From Trachythela sp. YZ-2020 (Eukaryota > Cnidaria > Anthozoa > Malacalcyonacea > Clavulariidae), in the NCBI GenBank assembly GCA_016169945.1, contig JADLSH010000367.1, positions 9,039,501-9,103,500 of the forward strand: a stretch of 64,000 bases of DNA, in the 5' to 3' direction. Of the stretch, positions 39,720 to 51,660 are shown in pieces (the first letter of the stretch is position 1; each line of letters starts with the position of its first letter). Under the pieces are notes generated by a model. That model did not search any database, was not told where the DNA came from, and saw only the letters and a program-made list of their open reading frames with translations. Position numbers and translations under genes: made by a program.

Positions 39720-40250
39720 AATAGTCGGCGAATAGTCAGCGAATAGTCAGCGAATAGTGGACGAATAGTCGAATGATATACATTTTATACCATTTACAAT
39801 AAGTCTTATTGAATTATTTTAGCTTTATGTATTAGAAAATATATTAGAAATATATGGGCAATATATCTATTAGAAAATGTTTCCGCACAACATAGCATAC
39901 TTAGATTATTTGTAGTATATTCAAACACAGCTCAGTATGTCACATTTATAAACTCACTGATTTAACTGCGTAGTACCATCTTTCCGAAAAGGTTTCAATA
40001 GCTTTCCCAGAATTTCCTGAGATTTTTCTGCGATTTTCTGAGATTTGTTTATCCTGAGAATTTCCTTTTTAAGTGAGGATTTTCTGAGAATCGGGAATAA
40101 TGTAACGTTGCTACTTTCACAACCATTTTCGCCGAATTTATCATTCAGAGCGGAATCGCATACAACGTAGCTTCGTCAAGTTTAATTAGTTCAAATTCTG
40201 GTGATTTTGATCTTCACGTTTTAATGGCTAGTCGTCAGGTAATTTATTTG
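39720..40250 (+). repeat. Diverged direct repeat, copy 1
   Basis: Begins with GAATAGTCAGC/GACGAATAGTC tandem motifs, then CTTTATGTATTAGAAAAT, CGCCGAATTTATCATTCAGA and TTTTAATGGCTAGTCGTCAG. The same series recurs at 41065-41480. No ORF. Confidence 0.75.
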
Positions 40251-40655
40251 TTTTTATTGTCTAGTCCTTCTAGTCTTCTTCAGATATTTAATACGGTATT
40301 TTGGCGAAATACAGTACACGCTTTCGCTTAATCGCTTTATAGTTGAGTTTACTGTTTGTACAGTATATTTGTTGTTGTGCCACAAGATATATATTTTTTT
40401 ATTTGCACATACAACATCAGTCGGTATTGATCCTGATTCAGTACAGCACAAAGGCCAGAAAATAAACAGCGATAAAAGCTGTTTGGCAGCCTGTTCAGGA
40501 CTGTATCATGCACAACTATTTAGAATAACACACACACAAATGTTTGGAGTTTGTGCCACGGCGGACGCGACCATTTTATTGACTCGTTTAATAATTAAAT
40601 TTTACAATTATTTCTGTGCCATCTAACTTTACCATATTTTTGATACAAGCATTAG

Positions 40656-40858
40656 GAAGCTTTTAATAGCAGTGACTACGAGTACGAGATTCGTCATTTT
40701 TGCGCCAAACGCCGTGTTGTTTGTATACGCCATCTCGCAAAAGTCGTAGTCGTCGGGCTTTAATTTTGACCACGAGAATTTCGATAAATTCAAACAACAC
40801 GGCGTTTGCCGGCGCCGGAAACGTACTTGTAGTCGTACTCGTAGTCACTGCTAAAGCT
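40656..40858. mobile_element. MITE (TAGCAGTGACTACGAGTACGA ends)
   Basis: Inverted ends around TAGCAGTGACTACGAGTACG and its complement, extending to AGCTTT outside; internal CAAACGCCGTGTTGTTTG and complementary CAAACAACACGGCGTTTG make it a near-complete palindrome. No ORF. It separates the two direct repeats at 39720 and 41065. Confidence 0.75.
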
Positions 40859-41064
40859 CCCTATTGACTGTCTTGAGTCACCATGATGTCTGATGAGGTT
40901 GAAAATGAAATAGTGTTCTACGCACGGTAGTCTATACAGTAACTTCTAGACCGATTTCTGAATTCTCCGCACGCAAGCAGCATCGGGAAGGTCAGAACTC
41001 TGGGTCGGGCCAAGATGTAGACTTGCTCCAAGCGTCTCTTTCATTGACTTTCTGTATCGATCCA

Positions 41065-41480
41065 CTATAGTCAGCGAATAGTCGACGAATAGTCAAGAAT
41101 ATGTGCGAATAGTGGACGAATAGTCGAATGGTATATATTTTATTGAATTATTTTAGCTTTATGTATTAGAAAATGTATTATAAATATATGGGCGATATAT
41201 GTATTGGAAAATGTTTCGTCATGTTTATGCAATGTCGAAGAATGTCCTTGAATTTTACAAAAACACAATGGTCAATGCGAAACAATATATTTCCTCTCGT
41301 GCAGTTTTAATTTGACACATAGGTAACATAACACTACCAAAATGTTTCGTTGTAATATTTCGCCGAATTTATCATTCAGAGAAATCACATTCAGGGGCAA
41401 CGCAGCTTCGTCAAGTTAATTTTCAAATTCTGGTGATTTGATCTTTACGTTTTAATGGCTAGTCGTCAGGTAATTTATTT
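41065..41480 (+). repeat. Diverged direct repeat, copy 2
   Basis: Second copy of 39720-40250 in the same orientation with deletions; shares GGACGAATAGTCGAATG, ATATGGGC-ATATAT and TTTTAATGGCTAGTCGTCAG. Confidence 0.75.
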
Positions 41481-41929
41481 GAATTTGTGATCTTCAATTT
41501 GTGTTTTCGTTTTATTGTTCTTCTAGTCTTCCGTTGATACTTTTAATACGGCATTTTGTCAACAAAACCATGTTGATTTTATACCAGTCTAAACGCAAAT
41601 ATCCACCCATTTTCGCTTTTAATTGCTCAGTGTGACATTGAAGAAATCATATTTGCATATATACAGAGTTCGGTATTGATTCTGTTTGGTATTTCAGCAC
41701 CACTCGGTCATAAAAGCTGTTCCTTGACTCTTATGATGCCATGGACCTATATATACCCACTTTATAGTGACAAGTAGTTTACAGCACGCGGTAGTTATAA
41801 GCGTTACGAACTGAAATATGTACAATTATCGAGCAATACCAGACCGTAATCGGTAGGGTTTTTATGTAGCCCAACACGAAATGTTTATTACCTACTTTCA
41901 TTGCTTTTGATTGCTTATATACTGATTTT

Positions 41930-42545
41930 GTTGCCTATGCATGGGCATGGTGCTTTGATTGCTTTCAGTGCTTTGCTTCATTCATTTAGTGCTTTAGTTA
42001 CTTTTAGTGCATGTTTTGCTTGCTTCTAGTGCTTTGATTGCTTTTAGTGCTTTGGTTACCTTTAGTGTTTTGCTAGTTGCTTCTTCATGGTGCCTTGATT
42101 GCCTCTAGTAGTGCTTTGATTGCTAGTTGTTGCTTTTAGTTCTTTGGTTACCTTTGGTGCTTTGATTGCTTCTGGTGTTTTGATTGCTTCTGGTGCTTTG
42201 ATTGCTTCTGGTGCTTTGATTGCTTCTGGTGTTTTGATTGTTTCTGGTGCTTTGATTACCTTTAGTGCTTTGATAACTTTTAGTGCTTCGATTAATTGCT
42301 AGTTATTGCTTTTAGTGCTTTGATTGCTAGTTATTGCTTTAATTGCTTTGGTTACTTTCTGGTGTTTTTGTTGTTCCTATAGTGCCTTGATTGCTGTTAG
42401 TGCTTTGATTATCTTTAGTCAACTTTGGTTACTTATACCTTAGTGCTTTGTTTAATTTTAGGGCTTTACTTGCTTCTGGTGCTTTGGTTGCTTCTAGATC
42501 TTTGCTTAGTGCTTCTTGTGCTTTGATTACTTCTATATAGTGCTT
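41930..42545. repeat. Degenerate 16-17-bp minisatellite (GCTTTGATTGCTTCTGGT)
   Basis: Imperfect units built on GTGCTTTGATTGCTTCTG with TAGT and GGTTAC variants over about 600 bp; cleanest at 42150-42255. Gives short spurious ORFs. Confidence 0.85.
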
Positions 42546-42852
42546 TGGTTATACATTAGGCCTATGTATATATATATATTTCTAAAATTCATTAATTATT
42601 CATAAGCAAAATACAAAGGAAACTCATGACCCGTAGCGGATCTATATATTTGATATAGACTTGCTCAAATTTTCTCCTTCAATTTTTACAGCGTAGATTA
42701 CATCAATCTTCAAAATTCCAACGCCAGTGAGCGTACAAAACGAGTCATTTTAGAAGTCATATACAAACCTTGCCGTTCGGCCTTTATCAGATCTAAAACA
42801 CTTGGCTGCGCCTCGATGTTTTAAATCTGATAAAGACCTCTTGTGCGGTTTG

Positions 42853-43140
42853 TATACAGCTAATTCAAAAAAGGTTGTCCTTCAAAAAATCATAAACCTT
42901 AAGTATTGAGCATACAAGGGATGACGGGTATTGCTTATTTAGAGCATTAAAGTCGACAAATTAGCAAAGTAAACAAGTAGCTCTGCATCGTGATTATCAT
43001 ATGCTTTGGCGTTGCTGCAATGCAATCTTTTTGGAGTTTTATGCTCTAAATAGGAAGTTACCCATGATTCCTTGCGCGCTCAATGTTTAAGGTTTATGAT
43101 TTTTTGAAAGACAACCTTTTTTGAACTGATTAGCTGTATA
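42853..43140. mobile_element. TIR element with ~60-bp inverted ends
   Basis: Ends TATACAGCTAATTCAAAAAA and its near-complement, with pairing through TCATAAACCTTAAGTATTGA. 288 bp, no ORF; possible TA target duplication. Confidence 0.75.
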
Positions 43141-43417
43141 TTACATATAAGTCGTCGAACCTCAATTTATTTAATTATGCTCTGGATATTGATTGAGCAC
43201 TGTGCAGCCAGCATGATCTGGATATCCATTGAGCCATTGTACAGCCAACAGTTCTAAGTTCATTATCATGTGCGCAACATGAACTTAGAACCTGTTATAC
43301 CCTGCAGTAATCGATGCCGATATATACCGCTGTGCGTGGTATCGCTGATATCGAATACCAAGTATACTCGGTAATTGCCACTACCGTACTATTTTGATGA
43401 ATTATTGTACAGGGACC

Positions 43418-43520
43418 GCGGAGACGGGGGGGGGGCTAAAATAAAGTAAAATATTTTCCGGGGGCGGGGATCTATCTATGATTTAGCCCCCCCCCCCCAC
43501 TCTCTAACATGCTCCGCGGG
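43418..43520. repeat. Short inverted repeat with G/C homopolymers
   Basis: GACCGCGGAGACGGGGG and GGGGGGCTAAA face TTTAGCCCCCC and CTCCGCGGGTCC. Compact foldback of about 100 bp, probably a miniature transposon. Confidence 0.55.
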
Positions 43521-43697
43521 TCCTGTTGTATCACGCGTGGTGATAAAATGATATATATATATATATACTGAGACTCATTTCAAAATAGTTTTCATACCTT
43601 TATTATATAGATACAAGGCAGGCCGGCAGTAACACACCAACTTGTAAATGACTACTGCGAGCATTGTCCTCAACGCAACTGCAATATCTGCAGACTT

Positions 43698-44030
43698 TTG
43701 ATGCAGAACGCACGTTTGATTGTCACGAAATCCCCAGAATGGTGTCGTAAGAATTTCGAGATGACGTGCTATGCTCAGCATTTCAGCCTAGTATTTTGGG
43801 CAGGTTCTCGGCAAAACAAAACTGTGGTTCAGGTGGTCGGAGACGTAATAGAAGTCGTAGTAACTGATGAAAGTTGGAGAATGTGGTTTAAGAATGTGGT
43901 TGCTAGTAGCTGGAGTGCATTCAAGAATGTTGTGGTCTATCTTCTGGATAAAGCAGTTGATTTACTTATGTTAATAGGTCAACCGTTTGCATCTATTCTT
44001 GGTGCAAATTACCAAGCTATTACCAACTGA
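43698..44030 (+). CDS. Unrecognised 110-codon ORF
   Basis: ATG at 43698 to a stop ending at 44030. The second half is regular and amphipathic (VVQVVGDVIEVVV, WFKNVVASSWSAFKNVVVYL, LLDKAVDLLMLIG), with Trp-containing FKNVV repeated, suggesting helices or a small membrane-associated protein. I do not recognise the family. It may be a chance ORF or the last exon of an unseen gene. No neighbour supports it. Confidence 0.25.
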   Translation: MMQNARLIVTKSPEWCRKNFEMTCYAQHFSLVFWAGSRQNKTVVQVVGDVIEVVVTDESWRMWFKNVVASSWSAFKNVVVYLLDKAVDLLMLIGQPFASILGANYQAITN

Positions 44031-44983
44031 CAGCATACAAAAAAGGAAATCACCAATGCTAAGAAGTGAACTACAGAAACAAGACTAACTGTATATTATG
44101 CTGTGTGACTGTAAAATTGTAAACTGTATCGTTTTCTCTATATAGTTATAGACAATTAATTACTCACATTAAATACATGGGTGTACAATTGAATTTGAAG
44201 GGCATGGACATCTCCAGGGCATCTTTATCATTTGAGAAAGGCATTATCTCTTTGTTTTGCCTGGAAAGAAACATGCGGATCACTAGTTAACTAAATCATA
44301 AAAATCACTAGTTAACTTTCAGGAAAATTTATGGACGTGCCCTCTGCTGCCTACGCCATTGTAGTGCTGCGTGATGCATGCATGGTAAAATTATGACTGT
44401 TGTTTTTAGTGTTAAAAAGTACAGTCGTGTAGTTTTGTTGTAGTTTGTTGTTACAATAGAAGAACTTGACACAAATTAACACGCGTGCGAAATCGTAATA
44501 CCCAAGAAGGGTTTGTTGTTATTTGAAATGTATAAACCTTGGTTTAAGACTTCAGTCGTTACAGTCATATACTGTACGTGCAGGTTCGATTTTACTAGAC
44601 TTCAAGGGCGTTGTGACCGAATGGGTGTGACACCTCCCCCCCCCCTCGCCAATAGTTCTAAATATTTTAGAAAGTTGGTCAAAAACAAGCTCTGCTGTTG
44701 CTCGAAAACTATTGAAACAGAATGTGCTTGCTTCTACTACTACTTGCTGAACATGTTTCAGCTTTGTTAAATTCTTTAACATTCATATATACCACTTTAA
44801 TTTCAAAATTGCACTGACTTCTCCAGAGAAAACAGTGGCGTAACTACTATCGGGTTCAGACCTGCCGGAACCTGTGCCCCCGACCCTCATAGGTCCCAAC
44901 TGGGACCGCCATATGCAGTTTATAAATCAGGTATAAACTATTGCGCAACACTAGCACAATAATCACAAGTACTTTGCATATTA
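44031..44983. other. Intergenic, nothing recognised
   Basis: Presumed 5' flank of the glucosylceramidase gene. I see only short C-runs (44630-44645) and no exon, transposon end or clear promoter element. Confidence 0.5.
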
Positions 44984-47900
44984 ATGGCGTCGTCGGAGCA
45001 TATAATACTGTCCTTCCTTATTTTGCATTATACGGGGTTAATTTTCTGTCTACAAGTTTCTAACTACACTCGATGCAAAGGACAACGTTTTAGCTCAGAT
45101 TCTTTCGTTTGCATTTGTACGGAAAGCTATTGTGATGGTTTTGATAATCAACAAACCAAGCCATTGGCAAATAATAATTTTGCCGTATATACATCGTCTA
45201 AAGACAGCGCGAGATTTGAGTTGAGTGTTGGGGAAATTTCGCCGCATTTTAGCGAGAATGAAGACAATGTTTTGTTGCACGTCGACGAAAGTCGGAAATA
45301 TCAAGAAATTATTGGTTTTGGCGGCGCATTTACAGGTATAGAAGTGTATTATTTATAGTAAACATTAACCTCAGGTTGCAGAGAACCTTGAATTGTTAAA
45401 ATTCACCCAAAACGCTATTTTGGTTGTTATAGAAGCTCTGTACTAGTTCTAACATTTGACCAAGTTTGAAGAAAATAAATTGAAAACTCGCCGAGTTATT
45501 AATAAAATATTTTCGCTGCTTGCGCAAGATATATTTATACCAAGAAATTATTGTTTACAACACGGCTGTGCCCTTATATGGAACTGTCAAAAAATTTACC
45601 TTTTCTGTAATTTCATTGGTTAAGAGCTGTTGTATATAATTAGCGCATGGAAGCAGGAAGCCATTGAACGAAGAAAATCCGCGAAATCGCTGTAATATAT
45701 AAATTCGATTTTCTCGACTAAACTTTCGATCGCTACTAATTTTTAGCCGTGGGTTCAATTCCTGCCAGAGGACCTAGTGTTGCATTTTTCGCAACCGTTC
45801 CTGGTTAGGTCTTAAATTGTGTATATATCTACTCACTTGGATTATCCACCAAACCCAGTATTCTAGTCTCCTACGCAGCCTGTTCGCGGGTGCGAGGTAT
45901 TCTCCCCACATGTTTCAAAAAAGTGAAAGTCTGAAATATATTATAGCCCTCGAAGAAAAAGCTATATCAAACGGCGGAATAAATTGATACAACTGTATTT
46001 TTATACAACTGTATTTTACAAATTTTCAGAAATATATGTTAAAACGGTCAGGAGCTGCTGAAGTACGCCTGCTGAAGTTATTTTGTAATCGCAGATTCTT
46101 TTATAATCGCGGATTGGAGATAAAACTGTTTGTTGATGACCTAAACAGGAAACTGGTGATTGTGTATACAGCTCGCACAAACTAATAAACATGAGTAAAT
46201 ATCAAGATTTTTCTCGGCATCTCGTTCGATAGGATTAATAGTAGAAGGTGTTAGTAGATGGAATACTCGAACGTAAAGTAAATTTATATACATTTTTTAG
46301 ACCCTGTTTAAATAACGTTTTACATTTTATTTCATTATATTACATTATATTACATGGATTATTATAGTACTAAAATACTTATGGCGGTTGACTGTTGTGT
46401 AAAACTACCTGAAAAATACAATGAGAACTTCGACGTTTCGAGCGAAGGCCCTTCGTCTGGAAGTTAGTAGAACGGGTCGGGGAAAAACATGTGCTTTTAT
46501 AGTGAATACAAAAGCGATCACGTGATAAAAAATAAACCAATCAGATGGATTTAATCAAAACAAACTATAAACAAAATATGGAAATCACATCACAAAATAT
46601 ATTAGCATATAAGTAGCAGCGAACAAAGATAAAGCAAGAAGACAGAAAACAAGGAACGAAATATTAGATTCATCTTACCTTATCTAATATTTCGTTCCTT
46701 GTTTTCTGTCTTTCTTGCTTTGTTATCTTTGTTCACTGCTACTTATATGCTAATATATTTTGTGATGTGATTTCCATATTTTTTTATAGTTTGTTTTGAC
46801 TAAATCAATCTGATTAGTTTATTTTATCATGTGATCGCTTGTGTATAAGCACATGTTTTTTCTGACCCATGCAACTAACTTGCAGACGAAGGGCCTTCGC
46901 TCGAAACGTCGAAGTTCTCATTGTATTTTTCAGGTAGTTTTACACAACAGTCCACCGCCGTATTTGCTATACTCTACCCACACTGGCACCGCACGTTCGA
47001 GATAAAATACTTATGATACTATGGTTCTATGATGCTACAGTACTGACAGCAGTACTATATATGGTGCCATTGTACCACAGTTGTATGGTACCATGGGATT
47101 CAGATCTATGGTACTAATATGGTACTATGGTTTTTATTTAACTACTGTAAATATGCTACTGCCAGTCTAGCATATTATGGTTTTTCATGTTTGGAAAAAC
47201 TCTCATTTGTAGATGCCGCTACAATAAACATAAAAAACCTAAGTGATGTTCTACAAGATCATTTAATCAACTCGTACTACTCCCCTGACGGCATCGAATA
47301 CAATATTGGTCGCATACCAATGGCCAGTTGCGATTTCTCAACGAGAGTTTACACGTACGACGATGTTCCAGGAGACTTTGACCTGCTCCACTTCAATTTA
47401 GTCTCGGAGGATCTGCTCTACAAAATCCCTGTGATTAAAACCGCGCTTAGTCGGAGTAAAAGGGAGGTCCAATTGTTCGGTAGTCCTTGGTCTGCTCCAG
47501 CTTGGATGAAAAACAGTAACAGTACTGTAGGTGGACAGTTGATAGGAATGGCGGGAAATAATTATCATAAAACCTGGGCAGCGTATTTTGTCAAGTTTCT
47601 TGATGCTTATAAGAGGAGTGGAGTTAAGTTGTGGGGAGTAACTGTGGAAAATGAGCCCATTGCTGGTTATATACCTGGGTAAGAGTGTACAGGGATGGTA
47701 TACTGGAGAGTTTTTAGGATCAATCTACCTAAAAATATATAAAGAACTTGGAGGTTTCAAACGAAGGGCCTTCAAGCGAAAGGCCTTGAAGTTTTTCAGG
47801 TAAATTGATCCTAAACACCCAAAGCTTATTGTACAGACGCTACCTACACTGGCACCACACCTTCGTACCTTACCCACTTTCCTCTGGGACAAGGATGGAG

Positions 47901-50109
47901 CTTGATCTAGTAGGGGGTGCGGAATGGGTGCTGGTGATGTAGGGTATGACTCTTGAGGAAGCTACTGCAGTGTTCTGAAGAAACAGCCCTTAGGTAGGGT
48001 CCAATGACCAAGCTGGTGGAAAGAATGGGAGCATCTTAGATGCAAATCAGAAAATGTTTCAAAAATAAGCCAAAGAAGCTATTGGATTTGGAAAGGCCTA
48101 AAAAGGAAAGTGATAAGCAAATTCCCATGCGGATAAGATTGTTGATGGGTGTTCACCCCTTTCCCCCTCCACTACACCATTGAAATAGTCTATTACCCCT
48201 GAGGGTTGATAGGTCACCTTTCCTCCCTGTGTTTTACACTGCAAGGCCTGCAGCCCTGCGAATCATGACTTTCATGTTCTTTAGGCAAGCACGATCAGGG
48301 GTGTAGTGGAGGGATGTTCAGGGGGCTGAGCCCCCCTTGTTAGAATTCCTTGTCGATTTGGGGAGGGCTGAGCCCCCCCCCCTATATTTTAGTATATTCC
48401 ATAATCTTCAGTTATTTCCAACAACAATGATTTTAGTAATCCATAACAAGATATACCGCTACTGAGACAGTCAGAGTTTTCTATTTCAAGTTAAATCCTT
48501 TCTTTGTTTAAAAAATAGAAATTGAAGTATTGCTGGAGCCAAAAAGAGATATTGGAATTTTCCAAGTTTATCATATGACCCCACGCTTTGTAAACCCCCA
48601 CACCAACCCCCGTGCGTCTTGTTACCCTTCCTTTTGAGAGCCCCCGCTTTCTTGCTAACGTTCTAGCACTATACCTCTGAGCGTGATCAAGCTTTAAACC
48701 CCACTTTTTGGTTTATCCTTGACTTTCTATCTAAATTTGTCTATCCAAAGTCTCAGTAAAAAGGTCTTGAATATAGAGTTCCAATATAGAGTATTCAATG
48801 ATAGACTGTCCTAGTTTTTTTCCCAACTACTTGTAAAAGATAACTAACATGTGACTGCGTGATTCAAATTCTCCTACCCCGAAAAGTAGATTGTAAAAAA
48901 ATTTTTGTTTTCAGTTACAAATTCCAATGCATGGGTTTCGATGGTTCGACTGAGAGAGATTTCGTGAAGAGTGACCTGGGACCCGCATTAGTGCAGGCCG
49001 GGTATAGTAATGTGAAGTTGATGATATTTGATGATAATAGAGTAACCCTGCCTGGTTTTACCGATAAAGTTCTGAGAGATAAGGATGCTGCAAAATATGT
49101 GTCTGGTGTTGGCGTACATTGGTATGAGGATTTCTTTCTGCCAGCTTCTTTTCTCAGTGATTTGCATAACAAGTAAGTCCATGCAACCGTGGTCCAACCG
49201 ACGACTCAAGTATGGTTCTTTGGGGTATCATATATCATATTGGGGTATCATATATCATATTGGGGTATCATATATCATATTGGGGTATCATATATCATAT
49301 TGGGGTATAATATCAGCCGTGCTTTTATATGTGTCTACCATTTAACAAGCAGATAACATTTCGTCGTTGTCTGTTCAGTTCTACAGTAGATACACAAATG
49401 ACGTCATAGCGTCGTAAGAACAACAAAAGTGTGGCCCATGAGCAGCCAGGGCGCCAGGACAAGTAGGTCACTGGTGTTCTTACCCCGTCGTGACGTCATT
49501 TGTGTATCTATAAATGAAAAGACAACGGCAAAATGTTATCTTTAATCAAAATGATACATGTAAATAACGATGACTAAAAATGTTACAAGAAAACGATTTC
49601 CTCTATTAAACATAGTTTAAAAAAAAATCTCCATACGTCCGCATGTCGCTTCAAAGAAAGGGGAATGTTTTTATCCCACGTCCATTAAGAGCGCAAGTAC
49701 TAGCCGAGAAATGAAAACAAGTCGCGTTGTCATTTGATAACATCGACGACAATGTCATTTCTTCGCAATTTCTTAATTCCGGATAAAAACTTCTTCAGGT
49801 ATCATGCTGTGCACACAGGTGTTTTTGATCATTCGATTATCATTTGGAATTATAATCGATTGGTTGGGATCAGCTTTAATAAACCATATTACAATATTTA
49901 ATACAGTTCGGAAGCTTTGTGAAATAAATAAACATGGTGTTTTTTTTCAAGGAACTGATTTCTTGTACTAAATAAATTTAATTTATAGTTTTCCAGACTA
50001 CTTTATCCTTGGCACAGAAGCTTGTACCGGCTACAGCTCTTTGGAGACACGAGGTCCCGTTCTTGGAAGTTGGGAACGAGGAGAAAGATACAGCCATAGT
50101 GTTATCGAA
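44984..50109 (+). CDS. GBA1: Lysosomal glucosylceramidase (GH30), 5' four exons only
   Basis: Exons 44984-45335, 47213-47678, 48915-49172 and 49989-50109, phase-consistent, giving 399 residues. The product hydrolyses glucosylceramide to glucose and ceramide in the lysosome. The start at 44984 gives a hydrophobic signal peptide (ILSFLILHYTGLIFCL). Domain markers: a Cys-rich entry (CICTESYCDGFD), IIGFGGAFTDAA across intron 1, RIPMASCDFSTRVYTYDD, GSPWSAPAWMK, WGVTVENEP with acid/base Glu265, then VGVHWYEDF and FILGTEACTGYSS with nucleophile Glu369. After RYSHSVIE the last donor (GTAAGT, 50110) has no matching acceptor exon in the window. The expected GWTDWN-containing exon and C-terminal beta domain (about 140 residues) are missing, so the gene is either 3'-truncated or resumes beyond 64000. 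Confidence 0.9.
45735..45815 (+). mobile_element. SINE family A, 3' fragment
   Basis: GGGTTCAATTCCTGCCAGAG then TTGCATTTTTCGCAACCGTT and CCTGGTTAGGTCTT: B box and tail without the A box, in GBA intron 1. A detached inverted tail copy (GCATCTCGTTCGATAGGATT ... ATTTTTTAGACC) lies at 46210-46305. Confidence 0.7.
46381..46963. repeat. Palindromic pair of Penelope terminal repeats
   Basis: Two ~285-bp inverted arms (outer GGCGGTTGACTGTTGTGTAA, inner GGAACGAAATATTAGA) around a ~13-bp centre near 46676. Each arm carries the hammerhead-like motif (46426-46465 minus; 46876-46916 plus) and the GCTTTTATAGTGAATACAAA block shared with 5245. No coding region. It lies in GBA intron 1. Confidence 0.85.
49215..49313. 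repeat. 20-bp tandem repeat (TTGGGGTATCATATATCATA)
   Basis: Five near-identical 20-bp units just after the GBA exon 3 donor. Confidence 0.95.
49351..49542. mobile_element. TIR element (AGATAACATTT ends)
   Basis: Ends AGATAACATTTCGTCGTTGTC versus GACAACGGCAAAATGTTATCT, with an inner pair GATACACAAATGACGTCA / TGACGTCATTTGTGTATC. About 190 bp, no ORF, in GBA intron 3. Confidence 0.75.
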
Positions 50110-51200
50110 GTAAGTGCTTTATCAGTTCCGTTTAAACTGTCCAGTAAAGATCATCCTTTTTTGACCAATGCAATACTACAAGAAGTAGCCTATTCTTAAC
50201 CTACTTTATTTATCAAGTTTTCTTCTTTTTTTTCTTCGCATCTCGTTCGATAGGACTAATAGTAGAAGCCTAGAAGGTGTATGTAGATGGAATATTCGAA
50301 CGAAAATTTATATACATTTTTAGACCTAGCCAGGAGCAGTTGCGAAAAATGCAACTTAGGCCCTCTTGCAGGAATTAAACCTGCGGCCCTGCGATTCCCG
50401 GTGCAGCGCTCTAACAAACTGAGCTAGTTTGTTAAATCTAGTTATTTTAATCGCAGGACCGCAGGTTCAATTCTTGCCAGAGGGCCTTAGTTGCCTTTTT
50501 CGAAAATTCTCGCAACGCGAATAATAACCAGACAACTATATATATATTGCACATATCAAACCCCAGTCGCAGAGGTAAACGGCACATGTACTACAGCAAG
50601 CGCCTTAAATACAAGAACCACTTCAGGCTGACAATATTTGTCCAAGGCAGTTGGAATACTGCTTGTATTTTTGACTGACAACTGAGAAAATATCTTAACT
50701 CAGAGTTTGATAGCTGGTTAGGGTTAGGATTAGAGTAACGATTAAAATTACGAGGATTAAACTATTCCTATAATGCTAATCTCAATCCAAACCCTAATCC
50801 TAACTCCAATCGTGGTTATACATGTTTACACCGAACCATGATGGATTTGCATGGTCTGGTATAAACAGATGGAACGTACAAGTTTTAGCTGAGTTCTATA
50901 TTTGTCTGGTACCATGTAAACATAGTCTATATCCCAGCTCATGGTTTAGTCAGGAAAGCTCAAAACATTGAATTTATTCACAGATTAATATCAACATTAA
51001 TAGCAACAGTGCAAAATTATTTATTTCTATCATAACGTTTTCACAAAAAGGATAGATTAACTCCTTCAGTCTTGGAATTTATTTACAATTTATTGTGCAT
51101 TGTACATAAATAGAAATGGTGCATAAATTGTTCTATGACGTGTAATATTATAACTTTAAGTCACTATTTGGCATTAAATCACCTTGCGATGTCAATAATA
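50110..51200. other. Interval after GBA exon 4, no continuation found
   Basis: Scanned for GBA C-terminal motifs (GWTDWN, NPEGGPNW) in all plus frames without success. Contains a SINE family A copy (50240-50500), a TTAGGGTTAGGATTAG block at 50720 facing CAAACCCTAATCCTAA at 50800 (short foldback), and nothing else recognisable. Confidence 0.55.
50240..50500 (-). mobile_element. SINE family A, full-length with tRNA-like head
   Basis: Minus strand: CTAGCTCAGTTTGTTAGAGC (A box), GCAGGTTTAATTCCTGC (B box), CCTAAGTTGCATTTTTCGCA, GGCTAGGTCTAAAAATG and ATTCCATCTACAT tail. A second B-box fragment in plus orientation (GCAGGTTCAATTCTTGCC) follows at 50460, again an inverted pair. Confidence 0.75.
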
Positions 51201-51202
51201 TC

Positions 51203-51660
51203 TTACCACAGCTGTTGCATTAGCTCTTGGTTCAACCATGGCTGGGAACTCTGTCCATGTGTGTGTGTGTCGAAATTGTAGCATTCGACAGAATTAAGTG
51301 TAGTTGTAGTTTCGTCACTACCTCCCAATATGATAATATTATCACCAATGATCATTGCCATGCAACCACATCGCTTCTTTGTCATCTCAGGCAGCATGCG
51401 ATGACTTCCTGCGGTAACATTGTACAGTATCATTGTATTAAGGGTGTTGCATTCCTTGTCCACCCAGCCAAGAACGACCACATTGTCTTTCCAATTTTTA
51501 CTGTTGCCATCTTGATAGAGGGTATGGAAGTTTCTTGAGCTCTGTACAAGTATTCGTTGCTGGGTCAAACATGAAAACGCTGTCTAATGCGTCTTTATAA
51601 GGTAGTGTCGTTTTGCCACCAATAATCTAGACCATGTCTTCACTATTTCAGCATTATGCA
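51203..51660 (-). pseudogene. Kelch-repeat exon(s), frameshifted
   Basis: Minus-strand Kelch motifs: an upstream block (IIGGKTTLPYKDALDSVFMF, DPATNTCTELKKLP) and a downstream block (NVVVLGWVDKECNTLNTMI, MAMIIGDNIIILGGSDE). The blocks are in different frames across about 51510-51520, and the first has TAG where sister units at 52690 and 53750 have a Tyr codon. The final exon ends HTHGQSSQPWLNQELMQQLW with GTAAGA beyond as a donor. Part of the decayed RING-TRAF-Kelch locus. Confidence 0.75.
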
